From positions 1,625,971 to 1,689,970 of the forward strand of contig NZ_KK211190.1 of the NCBI RefSeq assembly GCF_000620865.1: a stretch of DNA of 64,000 nt. The letters are read 5' to 3'. The position numbers were made by a program, and so were the translations under genes. Below the pieces are notes generated by a model. It saw nothing but the letters and a program-made list of their open reading frames with translations, was not told where the DNA came from and did no database searches. Source of the DNA: Exiguobacterium sibiricum 7-3 (GTDB lineage Bacteria > Bacillota > Bacilli > Exiguobacteriales > Exiguobacteriaceae). Positions 51,147 through 59,320 of this stretch are shown one piece after another. Within the stretch, counting starts at the first letter, position 1, and the number at the start of each line of letters is the position of its first letter.

Positions 51147-51670
51147 TCATGACAATCGGTTTGCTCCACTGTTTTGTGGCAATCGGTCAAGCCAGCGTGT
51201 CAAAAATCCATCAAACGGAAACGTCTGTCGTTGAATCCTATACTGCAGCTGGTGTAACATCCGTTTCGCTCCTTCGATGACGTCTACCGGATAATGATAC
51301 AGCTCTTGATGGATTATGAATTCACCTTCGTCGACGACCGCCCACTCACAGGCTGTATTCCGGATGAGATCGAGGTCAAGATCCACAAACCGGAGACCGG
51401 ACGCTGTCCGTTCCGTCGGCAAACAGATGTTGCAGTAATACCGCTCACCATCCGGTTCGAGATCGAGATTGACGGTATATCCTCCGGCAGATCGTAGTAT
51501 TCAAGCGACGGTGTGTCACAAACGAAGGTTTGCTTACGCGTGTGATGTACGAACGAACATCGCGGTTGTCCGTAGACCAGCACGTATTGTTTGGTTTCCT
51601 GTAACAAAGTCGTTTCCCAGTCGCAGTGAAGCGACCCGTCATATTTAACGGCTTGAATCAAGAGAGCCAA
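51147..51670 (-). pseudogene. DUF402 family (nucleoside tri/diphosphatase-like), frameshifted
   Basis: Two frames together make one DUF402 protein like bacillus YgaC/Ntdp. The upstream frame gives KYDGSLHCDWETTLL..DTPSLEYYDLPE, and the other continues YTVNLDLEPDGERYYCNICLP..ASGLRFVDLDLDLIRN..VVDEGEFI, the family's metal and catalytic blocks. The junction is near 51481, where a G seems to be missing from a GGAGGG-like run (CCGGAGGATAT). The likely start is TTG 51670, with GAGGTG 6 nt upstream; it lies 26 bp after arr. As it stands translation ends in an unrelated tail. It is either a real disruption or a single sequencing error. Confidence 0.75.
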
Positions 51671-51696
51671 TTTTTTCACCTCTTCATTTGTCTGGT

Positions 51697-52113
51697 TCAA
51701 TCCAAAATAACATTTTTCCCTTCCTTCGTTAACTGGGCCAAGGAATCCTTCATTTGCTGAATCCTTTCGTCCGAATGCCGCTCCCAAACGCTGAGCTCCG
51801 CGACGATGAGAAGCGGTTCCTTCGACCGGTAGGACCGTGTCGGATTGCCGGGAAATCGCTGATCCGTTAAGTTCGGATCGTTTTCAAACGGTCCGAGCGG
51901 TTCGACAAGATAAATCCGTTCCTTGCCGTCGCCCTTCGCGAGCTCAGCGCCCCACTTCGCGGCTTCGAGCGTTGCCGTAAAATAGATGTAATTCGACCGT
52001 TTCTCCTGATAATTCGACAGGTGGTTGGTCTGCAACTGATTGCCGATGTGCAAAACGGCTTTCGTCCCGTGCAGAAATGGTCCCCGGTCGAGAACTTCGG
52101 TTTGTCTGGTCAT
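51697..52113 (-). CDS. arr: NAD+-rifampin ADP-ribosyltransferase
   Basis: This 138-residue enzyme inactivates rifamycins by ADP-ribosylation. It shows the Arr signature blocks in order: GPFLHGTKAVLHIGNQL (His15), YIYFTATLEAAKWGAELA, RIYLVEPLGPFENDPNLT, RFPGNPTRSYRSKEPL. Length and motifs match the short Arr enzymes of mycobacteria and environmental Firmicutes, so an active enzyme is expected. AGGAAG precedes the ATG. It heads a two-gene unit with the broken DUF402 gene. Confidence 0.93.
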   Translation of the reverse strand: MTRQTEVLDRGPFLHGTKAVLHIGNQLQTNHLSNYQEKRSNYIYFTATLEAAKWGAELAKGDGKERIYLVEPLGPFENDPNLTDQRFPGNPTRSYRSKEPLLIVAELSVWERHSDERIQQMKDSLAQLTKEGKNVILD

Positions 52114-52234
52114 TGCTGTTCACTTCCTTTTCAGTAGTATTGTTTGTAGTGTAGAACAGAACGAAAAGCAAAAGTAGTCTGTTTCCATATACAGATTCGC
52201 GGTATAATTCTAGTAGAGAAGAAGTATAACCCGT

Positions 52235-52297
52235 AAAAAAAACTCCCGAATATACGTCACGTTCCGTCAGGATCCGTGCGTTCTGTTCGGGAGTTTT
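52235..52297. terminator. Orphan terminator-like hairpin
   Basis: Twelve-base arms AAAACTCCCGAA / TTCGGGAGTTTT enclose a 35-base loop that can itself pair (ACG.CACG with CGTG.CGT). It has a T run on both strands. No gene ends here: arr starts leftwards at 52113 and the GGDEF gene starts rightwards at 52466. Confidence 0.65.
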
Positions 52298-52418
52298 CTT
52301 GTCTTAGCCGGGTGGTGCTCTTTATCCCGATGCCACAATGGATGACCCTTTTTCAATGATCGACCGTTCACGCTTATCCCGGTTCCGATCGGAGTTGGCC
52401 GATAGGCTTTCTTCCCGA

Positions 52419-52435
52419 TTGACAACTTTTGTCAA
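52419..52435. promoter_or_regulatory. 17-bp dyad overlapping the GGDEF promoter
   Basis: TTGACAA-CTT-TTGTCAA is a perfect inverted repeat. The first TTGACA (52419-52424) can serve as a -35 element, with a weak -10 TATCGT (52441-52446) 16 bp later. The dyad is probably an operator for an unidentified regulator. Confidence 0.5.
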
Positions 52436-52465
52436 CATGGTATCGTAAAAGTATCACGGTCAAGG

Positions 52466-53590
52466 ATGTGGAAAATCATATTCATCGTCGAGCTGCTCGT
52501 CAATGCCTGTATCGCGTTTACCGGGTTTTACATCATTTCAAAAATCATCCATTCGACTCACTTTTCATCGTCTACGACGACATCCGTCATTATCGGACTC
52601 GCGACCGGATTACTCGGGGTCGTGCTGATGTTCAAAGGGATTCAAGTCAATGAGTCGTTACGGATGGATTTGCGCCATTTACCGCTTGTCCTGCTCGCTT
52701 TTTACGGCAACCGTTTTCCGCTCGTCATCGCCACCTTGATCATCGGTGGTTCCCGGTTTTTATTTGGCGTTACGCCGCAAGCTTTTGTCGCATTCGTCGC
52801 CATCATCGCCATCAGTACCGGGATGATTTACATTCACCGTAAATTGTTCAATCGTCCATTTCGGCAAAACCTGTCCCTCAATATTTGGGCGCTGTTGATG
52901 ATCACATTTGCCGTCCTGATCAACTTAGGATTTACGGATGCCTCGCTTCGTTTATTACTCGCGACCTGGACGATCGGTCTAGCTGTCGGTGTCCTATCAA
53001 GTCTGTTGACGCTTGATTTCCAGATGCTGAACCGCCAAGTCGAATTGTACAAACAGTCTGCTGAGCGCGATCACCTGACTGGACTCTATAACCGTCGTGT
53101 CTGGGACACCCGGACAGCGGGACTGGAACAGGAAGGACGGATCTACAATGTCCTTGCCCTCGATATCGATCACTTTAAGCACGTCAACGATACATATGGT
53201 CATGGAAACGGGGACCTTGTCCTGAAACAGTTCGCGAACATCCTGATGGAAGAAACACGCCCACACGATGTGACGGCACGGATCGGCGGGGAGGAATTCA
53301 TGATTCTTGTCTACGACCTTGCCCCGTCCAAAGTCAACAAGGTCGCGAACCGGATTCGGGAACGGATTGCAAATGAACGGTTCCAGCTTGACGGATTTCC
53401 TGCCATCACGGTCACGACCTCAATCGGAATCGCACACGGAAAACATGTTCATATCCAGCAAATGAACGTGCTGGCGGACGAAGCCTTATACACGGCCAAA
53501 CAACAAGGGCGGAATCGGACGATTCTGTTCGATCAAGCCGATCAGCAGGATATTGCGGCGTCACACTCCTCAACGGAGACAACGACTTAA
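52466..53590 (+). CDS. Membrane diguanylate cyclase with 5TM sensor (LytS/YhcK-like)
   Basis: This 374-residue protein has an N-terminal five- to six-helix membrane sensor (about residues 5-190) of the 5TM-5TMR_LYT type and a GGDEF domain (about 210-365) with intact ARIGGEEF and HLTGLYNRR. An RxxD inhibitory site is present just before it (RPHD), unlike in the two other GGDEF proteins of this window, so feedback inhibition is expected. The start ATG has only AAGG adjacent, a poor ribosome binding site, so the exact start is a little uncertain. It precedes a small membrane gene. Confidence 0.9.
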   Translation: MWKIIFIVELLVNACIAFTGFYIISKIIHSTHFSSSTTTSVIIGLATGLLGVVLMFKGIQVNESLRMDLRHLPLVLLAFYGNRFPLVIATLIIGGSRFLFGVTPQAFVAFVAIIAISTGMIYIHRKLFNRPFRQNLSLNIWALLMITFAVLINLGFTDASLRLLLATWTIGLAVGVLSSLLTLDFQMLNRQVELYKQSAERDHLTGLYNRRVWDTRTAGLEQEGRIYNVLALDIDHFKHVNDTYGHGNGDLVLKQFANILMEETRPHDVTARIGGEEFMILVYDLAPSKVNKVANRIRERIANERFQLDGFPAITVTTSIGIAHGKHVHIQQMNVLADEALYTAKQQGRNRTILFDQADQQDIAASHSSTETTT

Positions 53591-53615
53591 CTAGAGATGA
53601 TTGGAGGTTTTATCA

Positions 53616-53852
53616 ATGTATGAACCAAAACGGGAATTCATTACCACTTCGGAAACGATTCTATTCGTCAGCAGCCTGTTCATGTGGTTGTATATCGTTC
53701 GATACTTTGGTACGGTCGATTCCGCATGGTCGATTTTACCAGCAGTAACGTTCGTTTTATTTTTACGTTCGTTCATCGGCAGACGGGTCGATTTGAGTTT
53801 TAACTGGGCAGAGGAAGAAGAAGCAAGAAAATCCGATCAAAAACAAGGTTGA
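53616..53852 (+). CDS. 78-residue membrane protein, unknown
   Basis: Two hydrophobic helices (about residues 15-33 and 39-56) and a charged C-terminus (EEEEARKSDQKQG) are visible. GGAGG lies 8 nt before the ATG. It starts 25 bp after the diguanylate cyclase stop and is probably co-transcribed. No family recognised. Confidence 0.6.
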   Translation: MYEPKREFITTSETILFVSSLFMWLYIVRYFGTVDSAWSILPAVTFVLFLRSFIGRRVDLSFNWAEEEEARKSDQKQG

Positions 53853-53855
53853 ACT

Positions 53856-53907
53856 AACAACAGCCCGGCTTCTCCGTTTGTTCAGGAGGAAGACCGGGCT
53901 GTTGTTT
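53856..53907. terminator. Bidirectional terminator
   Basis: Long arms AACAACAGCCCGG / CCGGGCTGTTGTT with an inner CTTC/GAAG-type step and a 9-base loop separate the GGDEF unit and the convergent GNAT gene. Confidence 0.85.
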
Positions 53908-53910
53908 CAT

Positions 53911-54459
53911 TTACTGCTCGAAATAACGCTCCCGGGTTAAGACCATCAGGATTGAATCGACACGTTGTCCGTCAACTTCGAGATCATCCTGTTCTACACC
54001 GGTCACTTGAAACCCTAGTTTTTCATAAACGTGCCGTGCCCGCGGATTAAAATCAAAAACGCTTAACGTCAAGCGTGCAAGCGATGTCTCTTGAAACAAG
54101 TAATTGATTAGCAACCGTGTTGCTTCCGTTCCAAGACCGCGGTTTCTGCCGGCTTCTCCAATCAAAATCCGGAAGTTCATGCTGTGGTCGCTTGACTGAT
54201 AATCATTGACGACGACTTCACCGACGAGCGTACCGGTTGCTTTGTCGATGACTGCCAAATCCAGACGGTCCGGCTGGTCATGCCTCGTCCCGTACCAGGT
54301 TTTAAGGGTCTCCCAATCAAAATCTGCTTCACTTCCCGTCAGTTTAAGGACTTCCGGATCTCGCAAACACTGTTCAATCAAGGGGAGATCTTTTGCTTCA
54401 AACGGTCGGAGGAAGACCATTTTTCCCGTTAAAACGGGTTTTTTTAGTAGATTATGCAT
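53911..54459 (-). CDS. GNAT N-acetyltransferase, RimJ-like
   Basis: This 182-residue enzyme has the Acetyltransf_3 layout: VFLRPFEAKDLPLIEQCLRDPEVLKLTGS at the front in two blocks, then the acetyl-CoA loop AGRNRGLGTEATRLLINYLF (Q/RxxGxG) and FDFNPRARHVYEKLGFQVTG. The acceptor is unknown. The ATG at 54457-54459 has AAAGGAG at 7 nt. It is a single gene. Confidence 0.88.
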   Translation of the reverse strand: MHNLLKKPVLTGKMVFLRPFEAKDLPLIEQCLRDPEVLKLTGSEADFDWETLKTWYGTRHDQPDRLDLAVIDKATGTLVGEVVVNDYQSSDHSMNFRILIGEAGRNRGLGTEATRLLINYLFQETSLARLTLSVFDFNPRARHVYEKLGFQVTGVEQDDLEVDGQRVDSILMVLTRERYFEQ

Positions 54460-54571
54460 CAACTGACTCCTTTCGATTTCTTTATATATTACGAGAGTAA
54501 CAGTTTAAATAGGAACCTGGTTCTATTTTCAGGCGTATAATAGTTCAAAAGTGACTCAAGGAGGAAATAAT

Positions 54572-54766
54572 ATGTATGAATACCAGTATATCCGGATTGA
54601 TTTCAAACGATTGTCAGGTGCCCCGAAAGAAGATTATCGGGCAGTCATCAATCAACAAGCCGAAAACGGATGGCGTTTTGTTCAGCTCATCGCTCCAGAT
54701 TTCGTGACGTCAGGCGTCGGTGTCGGAACCTATTACGAACTCATTTTTGAACATCAACGTTCTTAA
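54572..54766 (+). CDS. DUF4177 family small protein
   Basis: This 64-residue protein has the DUF4177 pattern: YEYQYIRIDFKRL near the start and DYRAVINQQAENGWRFVQLIAP then TYYELIFEHQ. Members are small, soluble and of unknown role. The ATG has AGGAGG at 7 nt. It is a single gene. Confidence 0.75.
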   Translation: MYEYQYIRIDFKRLSGAPKEDYRAVINQQAENGWRFVQLIAPDFVTSGVGVGTYYELIFEHQRS

Positions 54767-54920
54767 CATAAACATAGATGATTCCATAAATTTTGATCTA
54801 ATAGGTAAGCTCGTCGAAATTAAAATTACACTTCCTTACAATTTTGTACGTTTCATTTACAATTCCAATCTTTTATACTGAATGTATTCTTAACGTATTT
54901 AAAAAGGAGTAATGTTCTCT

Positions 54921-55208
54921 ATGAAATTCCCCAAATGGCTCCTTTACCTCGGCGCTCTTCCGACATTCGTTTTCGCCTTTTATGCCATCACGAATCCGCC
55001 CTTTCGCGCTGATATCGCCGAGTCCTTTCCGATTGCCGCGCCTGTTATCGCTGTCATTCTTACTTTATTTGTCGGTTACTGGACTCTGTTCTTCATTTTT
55101 GTGAACGGCCTCCGCCGTCACCTCGACCTAGTAATTTTGTCAGCCCTGTTGCTGATTTGTTTTCTGTTATCGAGCTTGTTTGCGACACTCGATTACTTCC
55201 TCACCTAA
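54921..55208 (+). CDS. 95-residue membrane protein, unknown
   Basis: Three transmembrane helices are predicted (about residues 6-25, 36-58 and 68-90) with short loops. ATG 54921 is chosen because AAGGAG is 11 nt away, while an earlier in-frame ATG (54912) is too close to it. No family recognised. A terminator follows. Confidence 0.55.
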   Translation: MKFPKWLLYLGALPTFVFAFYAITNPPFRADIAESFPIAAPVIAVILTLFVGYWTLFFIFVNGLRRHLDLVILSALLLICFLLSSLFATLDYFLT

Positions 55209-55220
55209 TGGATGTATCCC

Positions 55221-55244
55221 AGCCATCTTCCGGATGGCTTTTTC
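55221..55244 (+). terminator. Terminator after the 95-residue membrane gene
   Basis: Seven-base arms AGCCATC / GATGGCT with a 5-base loop are followed by five T residues. Confidence 0.8.
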
Positions 55245-55335
55245 CATTTTCTTCTTGCTTTCTTCCTTGCTGTCCCTTAATATCAATTGTAATCATTTTC
55301 TATATATTCAAAAAACATTTGGGGGAGGATGACGC

Positions 55336-56571
55336 ATGCGAGGAACATGGAAACACCCTGCTTTGTTGTTATCAAGCGTCGGCATCTCCAATCTCGGAGC
55401 GTGGGTGTATTTCATCGCCCTGAATCTGATTGTCCTTGAACGGACGAATTCAGCGTTCGCCGTCTCGATTCTTTACATGCTCGTCCCGATTGCCGCCCTG
55501 TTATCGAGTTTTTGGTCCGGTACGGTCATCGATCGCGTCGATAAGCGGAATCTGATGGTGCTGCTTGATTTGTCCCGGGCTGTCTTGATTGCCGTCTTAC
55601 CGTGGATCGATTCGTTATTCGTCTTGTACACACTGGTCTTCTTGATCAACATCGGCAGCTCATTGTTTGAATCGGCTTCTTTAATCTACATGACGAAACT
55701 CGTCTCAAAAACCAACCGGCAACGGTTTAATGCCTTAAAAAATTTCATCCAATCCTGTGGCTTCATTCTTGGACCGACGATTGCCGGTCTCTTGTTCCTC
55801 GTCGGCTCCCCGACGTTTGCCATCTATCTGAATGCCGGTGCCCTTGGTTTGTCGGCCCTGATTCTGTTTTCCCTGCCGGATATCGAAAAACAAGCGACCA
55901 TTTCCGGTGCCGAACGGCTCAGTTTCAGCATGATCGTCGCCGACTGGAAAGAAACGTTACGTTATGCGCACAAACACCGTTACATCACGCTCGTGTATAC
56001 CCTGTTCTGCGTGATGACGATTTTCATGTCCGGCCTTGATTCACTCGAAGCAACGTTCGCGACCCGTGTTCTTGATTTTTCCGAGAGTACATACGGCTTC
56101 CTCGTCAGTATCGCTGGACTCGGTATCATTGCCGGTTCACTCATTAACGCGACGTGTACGAAATGGCTCAGCTTACGATTCCTGATTGGCTTCGGAGCCA
56201 CCGCGACACCGGTCGGCTATCTCATTTTTGCGACGGCGACGGATTTCAGTTTTGCTGCAATCGGGTTCTTCCTGCTGACGTTTGCCTTATCGTTCGCGAA
56301 TACCGGATTTTTGTCGTTTTATCAAAACAACGTTCCGGTTTCGATCATGGGACGGTTCTCCGGCGTCATCAATGTCGCGGAATCCATCTTGATCATCGGA
56401 CTGACGTTATCGATCGGTCTGCTCGCTGAAACGTTTTCAATCCGCTCGACCTATATCGTCTGCTCGCTCGGCTTTTTCCTGATTGGTCTTGTCTCATTAC
56501 CGATCGTCTTTAAACGGAACAAACAAGAGTTGTATGCGATGGCGATCGACGAAGAAATCAAAGTATCATGA
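55336..56571 (+). CDS. MFS transporter
   Basis: This 411-residue protein has 12 transmembrane helices, with WSGTVIDRVDKRNLMVLLD (motif A type) after TM2 and NALKNFIQSCGFILGPTIAGLLF in TM5, a layout close to bacillus YfmO/YxiO-like and MFS_3 exporters. The ATG has GGGGGAGG at about 7 nt. The substrate cannot be named. Confidence 0.85.
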   Translation: MRGTWKHPALLLSSVGISNLGAWVYFIALNLIVLERTNSAFAVSILYMLVPIAALLSSFWSGTVIDRVDKRNLMVLLDLSRAVLIAVLPWIDSLFVLYTLVFLINIGSSLFESASLIYMTKLVSKTNRQRFNALKNFIQSCGFILGPTIAGLLFLVGSPTFAIYLNAGALGLSALILFSLPDIEKQATISGAERLSFSMIVADWKETLRYAHKHRYITLVYTLFCVMTIFMSGLDSLEATFATRVLDFSESTYGFLVSIAGLGIIAGSLINATCTKWLSLRFLIGFGATATPVGYLIFATATDFSFAAIGFFLLTFALSFANTGFLSFYQNNVPVSIMGRFSGVINVAESILIIGLTLSIGLLAETFSIRSTYIVCSLGFFLIGLVSLPIVFKRNKQELYAMAIDEEIKVS

Positions 56572-56574
56572 ACC

Positions 56575-56616
56575 ACAGGACAACGTGGAACGACTCCTCG
56601 TTGTCCTGTTTTTTTA
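56575..56616 (+). terminator. Terminator of the MFS gene
   Basis: Eleven-base arms ACAGGACAACG / CGTTGTCCTGT with a 13-base loop and a seven-T tail follow the stop. Confidence 0.9.
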
Positions 56617-56682
56617 TCGTTCAAACGACAAGCGGACATGCTATAGTCAAGAAAATGGATATCCGCTGAAGGAGGGATTTAC

Positions 56683-57183
56683 GTGACGGGAATCGACTGC
56701 CTGTTGTATCTGCATCAGGAACTGGACCGGTATACCGAAGATCAGATCCACCACATTTCGCAACCCGGAGTCTGGTCGCTTGGTCAAATGTATGATCATA
56801 TTTTACTCGTCGCCCATGAATATATGGACGAAGTCGAACTCTGCGCTTCGCTGTCGACCGATACAGCGCACGGTAAAACACCGTTCGGAGAAGAACTGTT
56901 CCGCCAGAATGCTTTTCCGCCGATCAAAATCAAACTGCCGGACGAGATGAACGCCCCGCCGGATAATACGGACAGCCGCGACCGCTTAAGACAACGTCTG
57001 CTTGAGCTGATTGAACGGATGGAAGACTGGTCGAAACGGCTCGGTCACATCGATCCGCAACGGAAAACAAGACATGGTGGTTTTGGCTGGTTGAATGCAA
57101 AGGAATGGTACCAATTGATCGAGATGCACACCCGGCACCATTTCCGACAGAAAAAAGAGCTGGAACACGTTCTTCTCAGCTGA
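56683..57183 (+). CDS. DinB family protein
   Basis: This 166-residue protein is a four-helix-bundle DinB/YfiT-like protein: SLGQMYDHILLVAHEYMD near residues 31-48, and a C-terminal MHTRHHFRQKKELE. Three histidines (His37, His43 or 44 region, and the C-terminal HTRHH) could form the metal site found in many members, which are often thiol-dependent metalloenzymes. It starts with GTG and has GGAGGG at 6 nt. Single gene. Confidence 0.8.
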   Translation: MTGIDCLLYLHQELDRYTEDQIHHISQPGVWSLGQMYDHILLVAHEYMDEVELCASLSTDTAHGKTPFGEELFRQNAFPPIKIKLPDEMNAPPDNTDSRDRLRQRLLELIERMEDWSKRLGHIDPQRKTRHGGFGWLNAKEWYQLIEMHTRHHFRQKKELEHVLLS

Positions 57184-57216
57184 CGGTTGCTTCGCAAAAG
57201 TACTGCATCCTACACG

Positions 57217-57252
57217 AAACCCTCCCGATTGCATCATTCAGGAGGGTTTTAA
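57217..57252 (+). terminator. Terminator after the DinB gene
   Basis: Nine-base arms AAACCCTCC / GGAGGGTTT with a 15-base loop, then a T. Confidence 0.7.
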
Positions 57253-57501
57253 GTTTGAACTAGTTTGGCGCGATGTGAGCAAATTCCGCAATATCAATAA
57301 AATGTAGAACTTGATGAGGATCTTCCCTTGAGACTTGGTTCCTCGCGTGCAGATGATCAGAACATCTCCTCTTTCACTTATAGTAAATGTGTCTGATCCT
57401 TTTTTACATTTGTATGAATTTGTTAAAAAAACCTTTTATCCAATTTACAAAAAGTGTATATTGAAACCATCTATTCGTTTAAAGGAGGATCTACCTACCT
57501 C
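57253..57501. other. Intergenic region before the GNAT-like gene
   Basis: I see no gene, hairpin or repeat here apart from an AT-rich stretch near 57390-57480 that probably holds the promoter of the following gene (TATATT near 57459). Confidence 0.5.
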
Positions 57502-58044
57502 GTGAAATTCTTTAAAACAACCCGTACCGAAGAATTGTCTTGGATTCCGGAGCAGGAATGGCAAACCGTCTGTGCCAAACGATCCATTCAAATTCAACAG
57601 CATCCGAACGAACAACTTATCGGACTGGCTTACAATAATCAACAGCAGGTCGTTCAAGTGACACGTAACATTCATGTGCCACTGTTCAGCTACTACGTCA
57701 CGTTACTCGAAAATCGCCACACGCATAAAACCGTTTTATCCAAACGGTCGCATATGACGATTCAACATCTCTCGACGCGTCTGTACAGCTCGAGCGAATT
57801 TGCTGAATTCAGCTTGCTCGATATCCATGTGCGGGAAGAAGGTCTTGGGGAACGCGGTTTATTGCTCGAGTCCCTGATTCACGATATTCAACATCAATAC
57901 ACCCATTACCGGGTCAGCGGAGACTTTACCGCCATTTCTTACGGTGGCCGCGTCTCTGCCGAATGCTTCACCCGATACGGCTTTACGATTGAACAGGATC
58001 GGTTGATTTTGAAAAATTTTCATGACCGATTATTTGTTAGCTAA
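57502..58044 (+). CDS. GNAT-fold protein, unknown substrate
   Basis: This protein of about 180 residues resembles a divergent acetyltransferase: FSLLDIHVREEGLGERGLLLESLI (motif A in two overlapping blocks, ending G-x-G-x-x-G-like), and SAECFTRYGFTIEQD (motif B). The N-terminal part is unusual for the family. GTG 57502 is one candidate start, but GGAGG lies 13 nt upstream, further than usual, so the start could be different. It is followed closely by a small PLDc_N gene. Confidence 0.6.
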   Translation: MKFFKTTRTEELSWIPEQEWQTVCAKRSIQIQQHPNEQLIGLAYNNQQQVVQVTRNIHVPLFSYYVTLLENRHTHKTVLSKRSHMTIQHLSTRLYSSSEFAEFSLLDIHVREEGLGERGLLLESLIHDIQHQYTHYRVSGDFTAISYGGRVSAECFTRYGFTIEQDRLILKNFHDRLFVS

Positions 58045-58067
58045 TCATTGCTCAGGAGGTAACTGGT

Positions 58068-58289
58068 TTGGATCTAATCAACCGAAAGTGGTTCAACAAT
58101 GTCATCCATCTGCTTGGATTCTTTTTAATGGTCACGGCCTATTGCGACTTATGGAAACGTCCGAAGACACGCGGTCCCAAATGGATCTGGGGCATCCTGA
58201 TTTTTCTCGTTAATTATCTCGGACCAATTGGTTATTTGATATGGGGACGGCATGTCCCGCCACCGAAAATAACATCACGTGCTAATTAA
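58068..58289 (+). CDS. Small PLDc_N domain membrane protein
   Basis: This 73-residue protein has a membrane helix (about residues 12-28), a basic loop (WKRPKTRGPKW) and a second helix with NYLGPIGYLIWGR, the PLDc_N consensus found at the start of cardiolipin synthases and in YxlE-type anti-sigma components. It starts with TTG, AGGAGG at 8 nt. Its role is unknown; it follows the GNAT-like gene by 23 bp. Confidence 0.7.
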   Translation: MDLINRKWFNNVIHLLGFFLMVTAYCDLWKRPKTRGPKWIWGILIFLVNYLGPIGYLIWGRHVPPPKITSRAN

Positions 58290-58341
58290 AAAGCTTCCTT
58301 CGTCCGCCCGGTTGATCGGGTCTACTGAAGGAAGCTTTTTT
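58288..58341 (+). terminator. Terminator
   Basis: A stem TAAAAAGCTTCCTTC / GAAGGAAGCTTTTTT encloses a long loop and follows the PLDc_N gene. Confidence 0.85.
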
Positions 58342-58463
58342 GTCAGGCGCAAGTGATAGGAGAACGATCGATTTTGTGTTAATTTGAATATATGAAAACG
58401 CTTGATAAAAACGGCGTTTCTCATTATTTTACCGTTTACACGGTGACAGAAAAGAGGGATCTG

Positions 58464-58889
58464 ATGACTTCACACCTGTCTACTCCATCCTACCGTCATT
58501 GGCAGGCCATCCAAAAACTGCATCACCGCTATATGAAGGAAGTCAACGCGGTCCTGAAGGATTGGGGCTTATCGAAATCACAGTTCGATATGCTCGATAC
58601 GTTATACCGGGAACAAAGCGCGACACAAAAATCACTCGAGACGACACTTGAACTGTCGAGTGGTGCCATCTCGCAAACCTTAAAAAAACTATTCGAACTT
58701 CACCTCATCACCCGCAAACGAATCGACAGGGAAAAACGGTTGGTCCTGACACCGTCAGGCGAAACGATCGTCGAGGAATCGTCCCCTGTCGTCGAAGTCA
58801 TTCATGAACAGTATTTCAAACAGTTTACGATGGACGAGCATGAGTCGTTCGACCGCCTGCTCCATAAGATGCAAAACAATCATATCTAA
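58464..58889 (+). CDS. MarR family transcriptional regulator
   Basis: This 141-residue protein has the MarR winged helix: FDMLDTLYREQSATQKSLE, then LELSSGAISQTLKKLFELHL as the recognition helix, and the wing ITRKRIDREKRLVLTPSGE. N- and C-terminal helices make the dimer. Start ATG 58464 follows AGAGGG. The ligand is unknown. The gene downstream (58909), on the same strand after 19 bp, is the likely co-regulated partner. Confidence 0.88.
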   Translation: MTSHLSTPSYRHWQAIQKLHHRYMKEVNAVLKDWGLSKSQFDMLDTLYREQSATQKSLETTLELSSGAISQTLKKLFELHLITRKRIDREKRLVLTPSGETIVEESSPVVEVIHEQYFKQFTMDEHESFDRLLHKMQNNHI

Positions 58890-58908
58890 TCAGGAAGGAG
58901 CTGTTCTG

Positions 58909-59280
58909 ATGATTCTCAGACATTTTACACACCGCCGCTTTTTACCGGCCATCGTCACCCGCGGCGGACTTTCCGTCAAGGATACAGGCGGAGATTACTT
59001 ACAATTCGAATTCGATCCTCCAAGTGATCGGCTGTTAAAGACAATCCATGACAGCCGCTCCTCGAATGAACTGCCGTGGGACGAGACTGATACTGTTGCG
59101 CTTGACTTCGATTTCGTCAAGATGCAGGCAGCTCATATCGAAGTCCTGGAACAAGTAAAGAACGCTACGTGGAACGTCGAACCCGATTCGAATGTCGGTC
59201 CTTCCCGATTCGTCAAAAGCTTTTTATCGCTCGGTTATCTGACGGAAGAATCAAGAGAACAGCTATCCGAATATTACTGA
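58909..59280 (+). CDS. Soluble protein of unknown function, downstream of MarR
   Basis: This 123-residue protein contains YLQFEFDPPSDRLLKTI and ALDFDFVKMQAAHIEVLEQV; no family is recognised. ATG 58909 has AAGGAG about 8 nt upstream. It starts 19 bp after the MarR stop and is probably translated with it. A strong terminator follows. Confidence 0.55.
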   Translation: MILRHFTHRRFLPAIVTRGGLSVKDTGGDYLQFEFDPPSDRLLKTIHDSRSSNELPWDETDTVALDFDFVKMQAAHIEVLEQVKNATWNVEPDSNVGPSRFVKSFLSLGYLTEESREQLSEYY

Positions 59281-59310
59281 AGAACAGGTCGACTCGACCT
59301 GTTCTTTTTT
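59281..59310 (+). terminator. Terminator after the MarR unit
   Basis: A perfect 11-bp stem AGAACAGGTCG / CGACCTGTTCT with a 3-base loop and six T residues starts right after the stop codon. Confidence 0.92.
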
Positions 59311-59320
59311 GGGTTTATCT

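Larger units (their letters stand above)
52114..52465. other. Intergenic region between arr and the GGDEF gene
   Basis: No gene is seen in these 352 bases. A TATAAT lies at 52203-52208, the orphan hairpin at 52239-52297 and a 17-bp dyad at 52419-52435. This length and the terminator make a small RNA or a regulated leader for the GGDEF gene possible. Confidence 0.5.

Noticed and set aside
52203-52465. GGDEF leader considered as a c-di-GMP riboswitch
   Set aside because: I could not find the conserved core of the known c-di-GMP-I or -II aptamers.
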